From Arion vulgaris (lineage: Eukaryota; Mollusca; Gastropoda; Stylommatophora; Arionidae), in NCBI GenBank assembly GCA_020796225.1, contig CM036764.1:24608233-24672232 (forward strand): a DNA stretch of 64,000 bases. Direction: 5' to 3'. Shown here in pieces: positions 39,001 to 43,713 of this stretch. A model generated the notes under the pieces. It did not search any database and had not been told where the DNA came from. It was given only the letters and a program-made list of their open reading frames with translations. The translations under genes were made by a program, and so were the position numbers. Numbering within the stretch: the stretch's first letter is position 1; each line of letters starts with the position of its first letter.

Positions 39001-39317
39001 CAATTACAATAAGACAGCTGCACAATATATTCCCAGAAGCCAGCAGGACAAGAATTTACACAGATGGATTAGTAATGGATACAGCAATGAATGATTTGAG
39101 CAGAAGTTTACATCACGCACCCAGGTGCCATTGTTTCTCCTATCTGCTTTCATGTAATGTTCATTAAGTTGAGTTCAAGCCCTAAGATTAAATTCAGTTG
39201 CCTTTATTCTTTACTTGATTTCACAGTTTGTTAAATATCTTCTCAGTTACTTAGAACAAATAAAGGATTATATTATTGCACATATTGTTATATATTTATT
39301 TGTTTCTTTTTTAGTAA
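8341..39317 (+). CDS. Mucin-like SEA/EGF single-pass membrane protein, 13 coding exons
   Basis: Reconstructed join: 8341-9019, 10008-10105, 13068-13126, 15920-16080, 19205-19379, 20872-21084, 22263-22364, 24955-25144, 26695-26772 (end +/-1), 27695-27814, 37830-37925, 38333-38374, 39315-39317. All junctions are GT...AG. Phases close throughout, except that exon 9 counts as 77 nt in my reading and needs 78. The product is about 671 residues: signal peptide, Ser/Thr-rich ectodomain with NxT/NxS sequons, SEA-like domain, Cys-rich/EGF-like module, one helix of about 23 hydrophobic residues, and a long tyrosine-containing tail. SEA-EGF-TM order is known from membrane mucins and interphotoreceptor-matrix proteoglycans. 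A surface glycoprotein or receptor role is inference. The first exon seen follows a splice acceptor, so an upstream noncoding exon is missing. Confidence 0.85.
9412..9660 (-). mobile_element. SINE-B, minus copy
   Basis: The reverse complement follows the family order: TTTGCTCCC/TATTCTTTGC head block, CATGCCTTGTAGGTCGC, ATTTACT, CCTACAAGTAGGCC, TGTATGTGATCTGA, then TTCTTCG at the tail. Lies in intron 1. Confidence 0.75.
10008..10105 (+). CDS. Exon 2: start of SEA-like domain
   Basis: Acceptor TTTACAG|AAAACTT. Encodes IPLQLKCAVFNDSLMHGMTT then EDYFRTY, the Phe...Leu...Tyr-Phe..Tyr pattern of the first helix of SEA domains. The donor TAT|GTAGGT gives phase 0. The alternative donor four bases later would bring an in-frame TGA in the next exon, so it was rejected. 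Confidence 0.82.
10404..10577. mobile_element. hAT MITE family 2, copy 3
   Basis: 174 bp, beginning CAGGGGCGACTCGT and ending ACGAGCCGCCACTG, with exact 8-bp TSD GTTGATTA (10396-10403, 10578-10585). Lies in intron 2. Confidence 0.9.
10861..10897. repeat. (GA)n microsatellite
   Basis: A run of GAGA dinucleotides with one CA interruption, preceded by a GTGTGTGC-rich stretch. Confidence 0.85.
11010..11269 (+). mobile_element. SINE-B with TSD
   Basis: 260-bp retroposon beginning GCGCCCGTGTGGTGCCGG and ending in a GAAGAATAAGAAA tail. Flanked by GCAAACCGGAG / GCAAATCGGAG (10999-11009 and 11270-11280), an 11-bp target duplication with one mismatch. Family blocks: ATGTCGTAAGGGGCGACTG, GGCCTACTTGTAGGC, ATCACATACAAATCACA. 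Confidence 0.85.
12150..12510 (+). mobile_element. Composite 5S rRNA-tRNA SINE with TSD
   Basis: 361 bp flanked by AGAAACAA (12142-12149 and 12511-12518). Order: short AT-rich leader, near-complete 5S rRNA (12167-12284), tRNA-like unit with GTTCGTAGCGCGTTGGACT (about 12309-12328) and B-box-like GGTTCAACTCC (12369-12379), a body with two ACCGAACCGAAG/ACCGAGCCGAAG blocks, then an A-rich tail. The related repeat at 57.9 kb lacks the insert, giving an empty site. SINEs with 5S plus tRNA modules are known (SINE3/Deu-type); whether this is one of those families is not established. Confidence 0.82.
12167..12284 (+). pseudogene. 5S rRNA-derived sequence (SINE head)
   Basis: Matches 5S rRNA from GTCTACGGCCATACCACG through the internal promoter blocks (AAGTCAAGCAATATCGGGC; GATGGGTGACCGCTTGGG) to GTTGTAGAC. 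It shows several substitutions from the usual animal sequence, lacks the final CTT, has no T-run terminator, and reads straight into a tRNA-like SINE. It is therefore a 5S-derived promoter module rather than a working 5S gene. Confidence 0.85.
12760..12960 (-). mobile_element. LINE tail fragment
   Basis: C/T-rich sequence with TTCTTGGTCTGCCTCTGC, which on the minus strand encodes a basic Arg-rich block typical of LINE C-termini. No intact frame. Confidence 0.35.
13068..13126 (+). CDS. Exon 3: SEA-like domain, central strand
   Basis: Acceptor TTTTTCAG|CTAGAA, donor TTTTG|GTAAGA, 59 nt, phases 0 to 2. Encodes LELAFNQTEGFMNITIVGF, matching the SEA core pattern (helix, then I-x-I-x-G-F strand). 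It contains sequons NQT and NIT. Confidence 0.82.
13259..13515 (+). mobile_element. SINE-B
   Basis: Starts GGGGCCGACCCTGTGGTGCC and follows the family block order to CGATATGGAGCGTTTGAGGA. I could not find a clear TSD. In intron 3. Confidence 0.8.
13610..13830 (+). repeat. Family A repeat, copy 2
   Basis: Contains CCGAGTGCTTACCGGGG, GTGTAAAGAACAGAACCACT and GCCACGCATGTCGTAAGAGG, matching 1560-1860 and the reverse of 37560-37680. The block ATGTCGTAAGAGGCGACT is shared with SINE-B. Confidence 0.55.
13905..14148 (+). mobile_element. SINE-C, tRNA-derived
   Basis: The head GGGGCTTAGCGGTAGTAAGC resembles a tRNA A box and GGTTCAAAC a B box 35 bases later. The body contains GGTAAAAATCTACCTCACCG and CTAGAAAATCA, and the 3' part reads GATTTTCATTTT. 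The same element recurs at 28611-28840 (-), 41169-41626 (+) and 58665-59580 (-). Confidence 0.75.
14245..14453 (-). mobile_element. tRNA-derived SINE (no 5S head) with 13-bp TSD
   Basis: 209 bp on the minus strand, flanked by exact CACGAACATCTTT (14232-14244 and 14454-14466), with a poly(A) tail (T run on +). The tRNA-like head GTAGCGCGTTGGACT and B-box-like GGTTCAATTCC are followed by the same ACCGAACCGAAG body as 12294-12510. It is a relative of the composite SINE that lacks the 5S module. Confidence 0.88.
14467..15919. other. Intron 3, remainder: nothing recognised
   Basis: AT-rich intronic sequence. A GC-richer patch at 15390-15770 with CTCGATCTCG-like words may be another decayed repeat, but I could not assign it. 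Confidence 0.3.
15920..16080 (+). CDS. Exon 4: end of SEA-like domain
   Basis: Acceptor AACTACAG|GGAAGG. The first base completes a Trp codon split from exon 3. Encodes EGNDGVNFIAFFKN and then an acidic/hydrophobic helix to VMYMQDVFN. The usual self-cleavage motif G-S-V-V-V is replaced by G-N-D-G-V, so autoproteolysis is not predicted. The donor AATG|GTAAAA leaves phase 1. Confidence 0.82.
16081..17480. other. Intron 4, first part: no gene seen
   Basis: Holds a short CT microsatellite (about 16555-16574) and AT-rich sequence with a near-duplicate 'GAAAACAATCATTA..AAGAAGAGAAGAA' at 16289 and 16344. Possible LINE tail on the minus strand around 16600-16760. Confidence 0.3.
17481..17941 (-). 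mobile_element. LINE 3' end with RNase H C-terminus
   Basis: The minus-strand frame of 150 codons begins with a duplicated stretch, then WLYTPGHAGVRGNERADSLA, the final catalytic segment of LINE RNase H (HAG..GNE.AD). It is followed by DIINAVRSQL, SQTLERVRELGVKF, LRGRERRYSNQLLMGTV and a terminal W-E-C-P-M-C-H-D. The 3' tail is a (TAACA)n microsatellite. A 36-bp tandem duplication (about 17870-17945) sits at the truncated 5' side. The RT part is absent. Confidence 0.85.
18055..18470. mobile_element. Penelope-like element terminal arms, head-to-head hairpin
   Basis: The left arm (about 18105-18270) is the inverted complement of the right arm (about 18285-18465): CAAAGTACTGTAGTTTTAC versus GTAAAACTACAGTACTTTG, with CATTTTATGCCC around the centre. 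Both arms match the terminal sequence of the Penelope-like element at 47029-53365. No coding part remains. Each arm carries the TTGATAAAGG...GGTC(G/A)AAA block discussed as hammerhead-like. Confidence 0.75.
18838..19075 (-). mobile_element. LINE 3' end fragment
   Basis: The reverse complement matches the C-terminal region of the LINE at 63140-63437: TTTCAGAACAGAGGAG, GGTGTCAATATTGGTGCAGC, GGACATGTCCGAGTGCTATG. It encodes the ...W-C-P-E-C tail. Confidence 0.7.
19205..19379 (+). CDS. Exon 5: Cys-rich and EGF-like module
   Basis: Acceptor TGTTGCAG|CAGTGA joins in phase 1 to give A-V-K-N-I-C. Cysteines: CTGELNKC, FKC, WCEHIC, then NPTMCLHGGYCV and AVC, the typical spacing of an EGF-like domain (C-hGG-Y-C...). 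The last Cys of the EGF domain lies in exon 6. The donor TGCCG|GTCAGT leaves phase 2. Confidence 0.85.
19590..20395 (+). mobile_element. LINE fragments with RNase H and C-terminal tail
   Basis: The left part (19590-19760) is a minus-strand tail piece. From about 19800 the plus strand reads, in shifted frames, VVVSDSQSMLHKIQ (RNase H Asp motif), GHASVYGNERADRLAS, LLDEDTKIDVESIKRF and TGCLRGRVRGVFNQRATGTI, then HLWVCPECNDV. It is a relative of the minus copies at 26930-27185 and the plus copy at 28540-29035. Frame broken. Confidence 0.7.
20872..21084 (+). CDS. Exon 6: EGF end, transmembrane helix, start of cytoplasmic tail
   Basis: Acceptor TTATACAG|ATGCAC completes an Arg codon, then CTEDGNFIFGGEKCE closes the EGF-like module. 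A juxtamembrane stretch is followed by a hydrophobic helix (IIAIAAGVGGGIILILIIAI plus III), a stop-transfer CWRKGLKKR and an acidic/polar start of the tail. Donor TTTCAGA|GTAAGT, phase 2. Confidence 0.88.
21085..22262. other. Intron 6: no feature recognised
   Basis: AT-rich, no repeat boundary or conserved frame seen. Open frames are short and low-complexity. Confidence 0.4.
22263..22364 (+). CDS. Exon 7: cytoplasmic tail
   Basis: Acceptor TTTCTTTCAG|GCAGTC, donor TTCAG|GTAAAT, phases 2 to 2, 34 codons. Encodes QSYLSFKGSEDGTRQPDAGE and a Ser/Ala/Gly-rich stretch ending SSMFR. No domain recognised. Confidence 0.78.
23045..23300 (+). mobile_element. LINE RT thumb fragment
   Basis: LTVLLFGSECWTTAE, then in a shifted frame MKRLDSEFHTTCLRKI and KISNQELL. 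These are the LINE C-terminal motifs (LLYGSE.WT; FH..CLRRIL; KISN..LL) also seen at about 46100-46230. Confidence 0.65.
23620..23840 (-). mobile_element. LINE 5' end fragment
   Basis: The reverse complement matches 48450-48610, the 5' untranslated part of the LINE at 48386-52629: GAGTCTAACTCCTGGCAG, AGGCCAGA, AGTGGTAAATGCTCTGGCTG, CAACCAACC. A detached 5' fragment. Confidence 0.65.
24030..24320 (+). mobile_element. LINE C-terminal fragment
   Basis: Encodes RCCYWIRHVLRNDPETITRT and, with interruptions, VMQWIQE, K..RPKMT, TVNEEVHSMSQSWSCL, the tail pattern G..VLR.....I...AL.W.PEGKR..GRPK.TWRRT seen in many LINEs. Confidence 0.6.
24600..24868 (+). mobile_element. LINE 3' end, plus copy with (TAACA) tail
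   Basis: Open frame with DIINAVCSHLCDMSETHTLK, RVRELGIKFGHARQCHLRGR, MGTVSKWTLGWLLQ and EWECPICHDVDGIT, ending in ATAACATAACATT. Same family as 17481-17941 and 27915-28216. Confidence 0.8.
24955..25144 (+). CDS. Exon 8: cytoplasmic tail
   Basis: Acceptor TTTCTTTAG|GTTATC, phase 2 in, phase 0 out at AGG|GTAGTT. Contains NPRFNPYLSISNVQLPITNQ and a basic/acidic run with a single Trp (QSEWVRESLK). Open throughout. It follows a LINE 3' fragment by about 90 bp. Confidence 0.78.
25145..25885. other. Intron 8, first part: no feature recognised
   Basis: AT-rich. A possible tRNA-like or SINE-head remnant (AGCACAGTGGTAGATGTACT ... GTTCGAAATCCC) lies at about 25687-25743 but is isolated and degraded. 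Confidence 0.3.
25896..26156 (+). mobile_element. SINE-B with exact 10-bp TSD
   Basis: 261 bp between GTATGAAAAC (25886-25895) and GTATGAAAAC (26157-26166). Head CGCCTGTGTGTTGCAGGGG, block GAGGCATGTCGTAAGAGGCG, tail GAGAAGAAAAAA. Confidence 0.9.
26695..26772 (+). CDS. Exon 9: cytoplasmic tail
   Basis: Acceptor CTCTTACAG|GAACCA, donor CTAAG|GTATAG. Begins EPNYGEPAQLSPSTTENVEM. Counting bases as printed gives 77 nt, whereas 78 (phase 0 to 0) is required to join exon 10 in frame. With 77 nt the joined frame would stop within exon 10. Either my reading is off by one, the sequence has a 1-base deletion, or the tail ends early. Confidence 0.65.
26930..27185 (-). mobile_element. LINE C-terminal fragment
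   Basis: The minus frame reads LDEDTKIDVESIQRFKEFGV then TGCLRGRVRSVFNQRATRTI, and the + strand has CAGACCCATAGGTGCTCAG (tail H-L-W-V-C). Same family as 20164-20395, with a short duplicated stretch around 27080-27120. Confidence 0.7.
27264..27519 (+). mobile_element. SINE-B with exact 10-bp TSD
   Basis: 256 bp between ATATAAATAC (27254-27263) and ATATAAATAC (27520-27529). Head CGCCCGTGTGTTACCGGG, tail GAAGAAGAAG. Confidence 0.9.
27695..27814 (+). CDS. Exon 10: cytoplasmic tail, first Tyr-x-Asn motif
   Basis: Exactly 40 codons, phase 0 to 0, acceptor GATTAAAG|ACTTCC (weak pyrimidine tract), donor TGCG|GTAAGA. Encodes ...QAKVYDYSNPSDSA. Y-S-N-P fits the Y-x-N pattern bound by Grb2-type SH2 domains when phosphorylated; use as such is inference. 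The intron after it is 10 kb and holds the 42-bp array. Confidence 0.72.
27915..28216 (-). mobile_element. LINE 3' end with (TAACA) tail
   Basis: The minus frame reads ADVINAICFHLCDKDESQTL, ELGVKFGYARQCHLHGRE and MGTVSKWTLGLLLQ. The + strand starts with TATGTTATGTTATGTTATG, the reverse of the tail. Confidence 0.8.
28540..29035 (+). mobile_element. LINE C-terminal fragment split by SINE-C
   Basis: The left part has GTTGGGGTATTGAAGGTGGA (compare 20108-20127). The right part has TGCVRGRVRSVFN and a HLWLLPGVQL-like decayed tail. The SINE at 28611-28840 lies between them. Reading frame destroyed. Confidence 0.65.
28611..28840 (-). mobile_element. SINE-C with 14-bp TSD
   Basis: 230 bp on the minus strand between exact TTGGTTGCTTATAT repeats (28597-28610 and 28841-28854). 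The reverse complement shows the tRNA-like head (GCGGTAGTGAGCTCGATCAC, GGTTCAAAC), GGTAAAATAGACCTCACCG and CTAGAAAATCAACGACTCG. Confidence 0.9.
29040..29300 (+). mobile_element. Decayed LINE C-terminal fragment
   Basis: TATTGGATGAGGACAC, TGATGTGGAATC, CGAGCAAGCCATGAGAAC and CTGGAGTACTATG match, in order, the tail region at 20164-20380, with many substitutions. Confidence 0.5.
29582..36038 (+). repeat. 42-bp minisatellite, about 154 units, derived from LINE coding sequence
   Basis: The unit is 42 bp, e.g. starting TAGTACAGCAGTGGAAACG and ending ACATGGACATT. In one + frame it reads VETYGCEAWTFSTA, which is the LINE motif T-Y-G-C-E-[AT]-W-T. Variants alternate at a few positions: AAAC/GAGGC, GGCTG/GGGTG, ACAGC/AAAGC, ACG/ACA. 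Several frames stay open for over 1000 codons because 42 is a multiple of 3; these are artefacts. The right flank continues in frame into the LINE C-terminus at 36039. The array lies in intron 10 of the mucin-like gene. Confidence 0.98.
36039..36415 (+). mobile_element. LINE C-terminal end, right flank of the 42-bp array
   Basis: Continues from the last repeat: E-K-H-I-C-A-F-E-Y-K-C-N-R-R-V-L, then KSWTEKRTNRSI, LKIKENWLM, KRKLRYFGHIKNM, and in other frames an Arg-rich RRRRERPRRRW, DVTDGLNLTAAEAGHLAYER and a TTTGATGATGAT tail. This is the ordinary thumb-to-end region of a LINE ORF2. A fragment of the final part also occurs at 23825-23895. Confidence 0.85.
36601..36847 (+). mobile_element. SINE-B with exact 11-bp TSD
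   Basis: 247 bp between ATTCTTCTTCA (36590-36600) and ATTCTTCTTCA (36848-36858). Head TCGCCCGTGTGGTGTTGAGG, tail GAAGAAGG. Confidence 0.9.
37145..37680 (-). mobile_element. LINE C-terminus plus Family A sequence
   Basis: The minus frames read CGRGRHKRGNRNNRNYILQN, CPQNADLRRKKWPTYTS and KLYGVADNLRQTAAFI. This parallels the C-C-H-C-like end of the LINE at 52400-52594 (C-T-C-G...A-E-H-I-L-Q-D-C-P). The Family A block (37560-37680) abuts it on the right. Confidence 0.65.
37830..37925 (+). CDS. Exon 11: cytoplasmic tail, second Tyr-x-Asn motif
   Basis: 32 codons, phase 0 to 0, acceptor GATATTTCAG|ACAAGT, donor GATCCA|GTGAGT. Encodes NNTNLYDFEYENRVQQERG. E-Y-E-N is a second Y-x-N motif, and the context resembles exon 10 (V-Y-D-Y-S-N versus L-Y-D-F-E-Y-E-N). 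Confidence 0.75.
38333..38374 (+). CDS. Exon 12: last residues of tail
   Basis: 14 codons, phase 0 to 0, acceptor TTTGCTTTCAG|TATTCA, donor CATTTT|GTAAGT. Encodes YSIKRPLVSARPHF. Confidence 0.72.
38608..38835 (-). mobile_element. SINE-B with 12-bp TSD
   Basis: 228 bp on the minus strand between TGTTATAGAAAT (38596-38607) and TGTTATAAAAAT (38836-38847), one mismatch. The tail (TTCTTCTTC on +) is on the left. Lies in intron 12. Confidence 0.85.
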
Positions 39318-39455
39318 TGGCAGCATACACTTTTTGGTGACTGTACAGAATGAAAACAGGCAGTGATGCAGAAAGCGATCAACAACCAAGTGTCCTCTGT
39401 TCTGCTGTTCTAATTTTATTGTGTTTTGTGAATAATAAAACAAATAGATGTGTTT
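39315..39455 (+). CDS. Exon 13: stop codon and 3' UTR
   Basis: Acceptor TTTCTTTTTTAG|TAATGG. The first codon is the TAA stop (39315-39317), so this exon is otherwise 3' UTR. A canonical AATAAA lies at 39434-39439, so cleavage is expected near 39450-39460. Confidence 0.68.
39434..39439 (+). terminator. Poly(A) signal AATAAA
   Basis: AATAAA about 120 bases after the predicted stop codon, followed by T/G-rich sequence (GATGTGTTTGATC). Consistent with the end of the mucin-like gene. Confidence 0.6.
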
Positions 39456-39499
39456 GATCAAGTGTATAATTATATAAATATTGGTAACATTTTGAAGTT

Positions 39500-40400
39500 A
39501 CCAGAAACGACAGAGTGACCAACTTCAGCATAAGAAAGAAAGTTGGCACAGAATCTTGCTTTAATTACATTGAGAAACAAAGAATGAAGTGGCTTAGCCA
39601 CTTAATAAGAATGCATCCAAACTCCACAGTATACAAAGTCTTCTACAACAAAACAAGATGCTCAGTGACCGATTCGCCCAACACTTGCGCGACATACGCT
39701 AATGCTCTGTGACCCCTGTAGCCACCCATTTCAATGATACTGGCCATTTAGGAGCTCAAGATGTCCAGGTCACAGCCATCCGATCATGCTCCTTGGATGA
39801 TCGCAGTCGATTTGCTCTGGAGAATCGGTTGATTTCTTTGTATGGTACTTTCGACCACGTGGGCTCAACGTATTACATTCCTATGCTTCTTAGTACTTTC
39901 TCTTCCCATGCCTTGTAATCTATATGGGTATATGTTGCATGTATTCAAGTTATATATTTACTAGATTTTTCATTGCTTCTCTTCCGTTCTATGTCTAGTT
40001 TTTATGTGTGTTTTTGTGTTACATTTATTTTGTTATTTGTTTTTATTCCCAGAATTTCATAAGAAACGTTTGTATTTGGTCGTCCATTTGTTTTTTAAAT
40101 TTGTCACTCCTGTTGTTCGTTTGCTTGATAAAGGCCTTGTTGGTGAAACGTTGCTGTATTTTGTCATTGTTTTTGTAATTTGTAAAACTACAGTACTTTG
40201 TAATTACGTGTTTTTACAACAGAACATCAGCAAAGAAGGCGAGAAGAAGACCACAAAAAGGATGGTTAGATGGCATAGCAGAATCCAGTCAAAGAGCAAA
40301 CATAACAATCACCCAAGCCACCAGAACAGCTCAAGACAAAAACAGAAAACCACAACACTGGGCAACAACCCAGTAGCAGTGTGATGACAAAAGAAGAAGA
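39500..40400 (+). mobile_element. LINE 3' fragment split by a truncated Penelope-like element
   Basis: The left part encodes IRKKVGTESCFNYIEKQRMK, WLSHLIRMHPNSTVYKVFYN. The LINE resumes after 40214 with AACATCAGCAAAGAAGGCGA and a basic tail, then QDKNRKPQHWATTQ-like residues. A second copy of the uninterrupted join is at 55135-55395, which confirms that 39656-40214 is an insertion. Confidence 0.75.
39656..40214 (+). mobile_element. Penelope-like element, 5'-truncated, 12-bp TSD
   Basis: Starts inside the GIY-YIG endonuclease coding region (CTCAGTGACCGATTCGCC) and contains the 70-codon frame 39709-39918 with AIRSCSLDDRSRFALENRLI. It then follows the 3' terminal sequence to GTAATTACGTGTTTT. 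The flanks TACAACAAAACA (39644-39655) and TACAACAGAACA (40215-40226) form a TSD with one mismatch. Confidence 0.85.
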
Positions 40401-41158
40401 AGATTGGTAGCACCATTAGAATCTAAGTACACACTGCTTTCAGCTACAGAAGAAATAATATAGTACTTAGTACCTAATAAGAATAAGCACAGTACCTGGG
40501 TCTATAAGAACAAAGAAGATTTTCATTTAAACCAATCCACATCAATTGCTAGATTGCAAGAGCTGGGATTGAAGATTAGAGTGACCAGTAAAGAACAGCA
40601 CAACAAGTATATGAGTAGGCTCATCAATTAAAATTGAACTTGTACTGTTAGTAACCGGACGCTATTGGAGATATTGTGAATGAGATCGAACAGGGCCGTG
40701 CCGTATATTTTCTCAGTATGATGCAAGTTGTTGAAATGCCACCACTTAAAATGTTTTTCTTTAAAATAGCTTATGCTATTTCGCTGCTTTGCCGCTCTTA
40801 CGGTGCTTCAAGATGTGGCCGCCTCTCTATATCATAGCAAGCATGGCCCTGAGATCGGAGCACCTATGGACATGTCCAGAGTGCAATAAAGATATTCCAA
40901 ACTGAAATAGACCAATGCCTTTCTTTTGAGTATTGTGCTATCTTTTGCATGTCGTTCCTTATCTTTTCCTTGATATATGTTACCATCTCATATCTTCGTG
41001 AAATGTTAGCACTTTCTCTATTCAATCGCTATGAATTTAAAAACTGTATGTGTTCTGAACATTTTTTTTACACTTATAAAAAAGCATTCCATGACATGGT
41101 ATTTTTAGTGTATATCAAATGTAGGATATATTTTTATTGTGCATAATTATTTCATTGT
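40400..41158. other. Mostly unassigned; short LINE tail at 40845-40900
   Basis: A 60-bp stretch GAGATCGGAGCACCTATGGA ... GTCCAGAGTGCAATA matches the W-T-C-P-E-C tail of the LINE at 63.4 kb. The remainder is AT-rich with no recognised feature. Confidence 0.45.
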
Positions 41159-41168
41159 ACATTATTAT

Positions 41169-41626
41169 TGTGGGGATCTGTGGAATAGCGGTAGTGAGCT
41201 CGATCACAACCCAAGAGCACCTCGTTCAAACTCAGTGGCGGGCAGTTTGGAAACACATTTGTTTCAGTGAATTCTTATAGATGGTAAAAATAGACCTCAT
41301 CATTTAGAAAGCAAGAGAAAACTTCTGAACGTATAAGAGGTGCCTAGAAAATCAACAAAGTGTTTACTGTGGTTGATAGCTTCTTCTTCACCTTTTAACT
41401 CCCAACGGAGCACAGGTCTTCAACAAACTTCTTCCAGCTCTTCCTCTCTCTTGCCATCTCCTCCAATTCTCTCCATGTTTTACCTATCCTTTTAATATCA
41501 GCCTCCAGTTCTCTTCTCCAGGTCTGTCTAGGTCTTCCCTACTCCTCTTTCCCTGTGGGTTCCAAAACAGTGCCTGTGTGGTTGATAGCAACGTCCTGTA
41601 AAGGATATGTCACGATTTTCATTTTC
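41169..41626 (+). mobile_element. SINE-C with 10-bp TSD, split by a LINE tail
   Basis: Flanked by exact ACATTATTAT (41159-41168 and 41627-41636). tRNA-like head AATAGCGGTAGTGAGCTCG and CGTTCAAAC; GGTAAAAATAGACCTCATC body; end GTCACGATTTTCATTTTC. The inner insertion at 41381-41576 with its own TSD leaves a net SINE of about 250 bp. Confidence 0.88.
41381..41576 (-). mobile_element. LINE 3' end inserted in SINE-C, 13-bp TSD
   Basis: Flanked by exact TGTGGTTGATAGC (41368-41380, 41577-41589). The reverse complement encodes an Arg-rich tail (RGRPRQTW-like), W.ELEEMARERKSWKKF, then TGTGCTCCGTTGGGAG and a GAAGAA tail. The same sequence occurs on the plus strand at 43430-43630. Confidence 0.85.
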
Positions 41627-41639
41627 ACATTATTATATT

Positions 41640-42345
41640 GATCGCATACATGTCTTTATGAAACATGATTTTATTTTCAAAGTTAAACTGCTTTGCCCAA
41701 TTGTTTACTGGTCTCAGTATCTTCTTCTTTGGTCGCCCACTGTCAATTCAGGTGGAAGTCATGACGCCTGGTATTCCGTCTCTGACTGATTTTTGCGTGA
41801 GGTCTGCTTACCATTTGACTGGTGTCCCTCGCCATGTGGTGGGCCTTCGCTGACTTGAGAAGTAGTCTCAGTATCTATATGATTCACTAAAACTGTTTCA
41901 AGTGTTTATTATTAAATCTAATATTGGGTAGACTGCAATATTGAACCATGAATTAAGTTAACTTTGCAAAATACAGCAGAAGATCACAACATGCATAAAA
42001 TAATTACAATCTTTGAAAATCACCCCATTTGACTAAAGTGAAGGATTTTGTCATTTATTACAATTTGTGCTAACAAACTTATTGTTTTAATATTGTATCG
42101 TTGGTATTTAGTTTTACTACAGTTAATTGAACATTATTTAATTGTTCTTCTTAATTTAGATTTTGTTGTATTTTATAAATGTTTCACAGATTAGTATAAA
42201 TAAAATAAAATCTACACAATTAAACGAAATGAAACAAATAATATAGGCCTACAGCGGTTTTATATTTTCTTATCTGATGATGCCAGTGTTACAAAATGTT
42301 ATTAAATAAACAAAAAACTCTTTCTTTCTTTCTCGAACCCTGTAT
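41640..42345. other. No feature recognised
   Basis: AT-rich sequence between a SINE and a LINE fragment. Confidence 0.35.
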
Positions 42346-42349
42346 GCCT

Positions 42350-43290
42350 CACAGCGTCAGGAAGAGATTTCTAAACGGGCCCTAGTATGCGCTTCGTAGA
42401 TAGTCTCTTTCGTCGCCTCTGTTATCTCTGAGGTCCATCTTTTGCGTGGCGGCCTTTTGCTTTGTACCCATTGTATCGGAGCAGCATTGCTCTTAGGGGT
42501 GCACTGTCTGATGGTAATCTGCTTACGTGACCGAACCATTTAATTTGTTGTTTCTTGATGAAGTCTAGTACTGATGTTGTACCCACTTTTTCCTGATGTC
42601 TTCATTTCTCAACCGGTCTCTTCTTGTTACACCCAGCATTCTGCGTAGACACTTCATCTCTGTTGTGACTAGTTTTCTTCTATCGTTTGTTGTCAGCGTC
42701 CAGGTTTGGCACTGGTAACATAATGTGGGAGAAAGATTGTGTTGAACATTGCTCTTTTTGTGTTCATGGTGACGTGTTTGCATCTTAAAATTGGCGCCAT
42801 TTGCCCTATCATTTGATTTGCTTTGTTGCATCTGTGTTGAATTTCATTAGTTATTCTTCCATTTGCTGAAAAATGCTCCCCAGGTATGTGAAATCTTTTG
42901 CTTGATTTAGTAGATGATTATCGATGGAGATGTTGGTAGTGTTTTCCTCTCTGGCGAATGTCATTACTTCTGTTTTGTCGATGTTAATTCTCATGTTGTA
43001 TTCGTTACATGCTAACTGGAGTCTGTTGATGTGTTGTTGTAGCTGTTCTTCTGTTGTTGATATGATTGCCTGATCGTCTGCAAAAGAAATTCATTTAAGA
43101 GTTCTCCGAGGTTGTTTCCTTCGCTGGTGTTAGCTATTTTACAAATGTGGTCAATGTACGTGATGAATAGCAGCGGGATAGTACGCAACCTTGTCTTACT
43201 CCTGACCCTACGTGAAACTTTTCTGATAATCCTGTATTTGTTCATGCACATATTTGTCTTGTGATCATCTATTTTCATTTTTAATGTTAC
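42350..43290 (-). mobile_element. LINE RT fragment to 3' end
   Basis: On the minus strand, in shifted frames: PLLFITYIDHICKIA, GNNLGELLNE, the block encoding I-S-T-T-E-E-Q-L-Q-Q-H-I, NID.TEVMTFARE, CYQCQTWTLTTNDRRKLVT, EMKCLRRMLGVTRRDRLRNE, then a basic tail. 5'-truncated before the first RT motifs; several frameshifts. The same family occurs at 53741 and 59985. Confidence 0.78.
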
Positions 43291-43394
43291 TAATCTAATT
43301 CAGCTTTTTCTTCTTTCCCATCACTTTTAGAATTTTTCTTTAATACATAAGGTATTTCTCTTACAAAGCAGATAGCAGTGGAAAAAGAGCTAAG

Positions 43395-43640
43395 GGAGAG
43401 ATACTAGCGATGGATAGGAGAAGAACAACCGGAAGAACTGTTTTGGAACCTGCAAGAAAGAGGAGTAGGGGGAAGGCCTAGAAATACATGGAAGAGAGAG
43501 AGATGGAAACTGATACTAAACGGATATGCAAGACATGGAAACAATTGGAAGGATGGCAGGAGAGAGGAAGAGCTGGAAGAAGTTTTTGAAGACCTGTGCT
43601 CCGTTGGGAGTTGAAAAGTGAAGAAGAAGATATTTCTCTT
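43395..43640 (+). mobile_element. LINE 3' end fragment
   Basis: Purine-rich sequence encoding G.PRNTWKRERWKLILNGYA, TWKQLEGWQERGRAGRS-like residues and ending CTGTGCTCCGTTGGGAG then GAAGAAGAAG. Parallel to 41381-41576. Confidence 0.7.
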
Positions 43641-43713
43641 ACTCTTCAATTTCTTTGACATTTCTTCTTCGAGCGTTCTTTTCGGCTATTTTTGTCATTC
43701 TTTTTGTGATATA

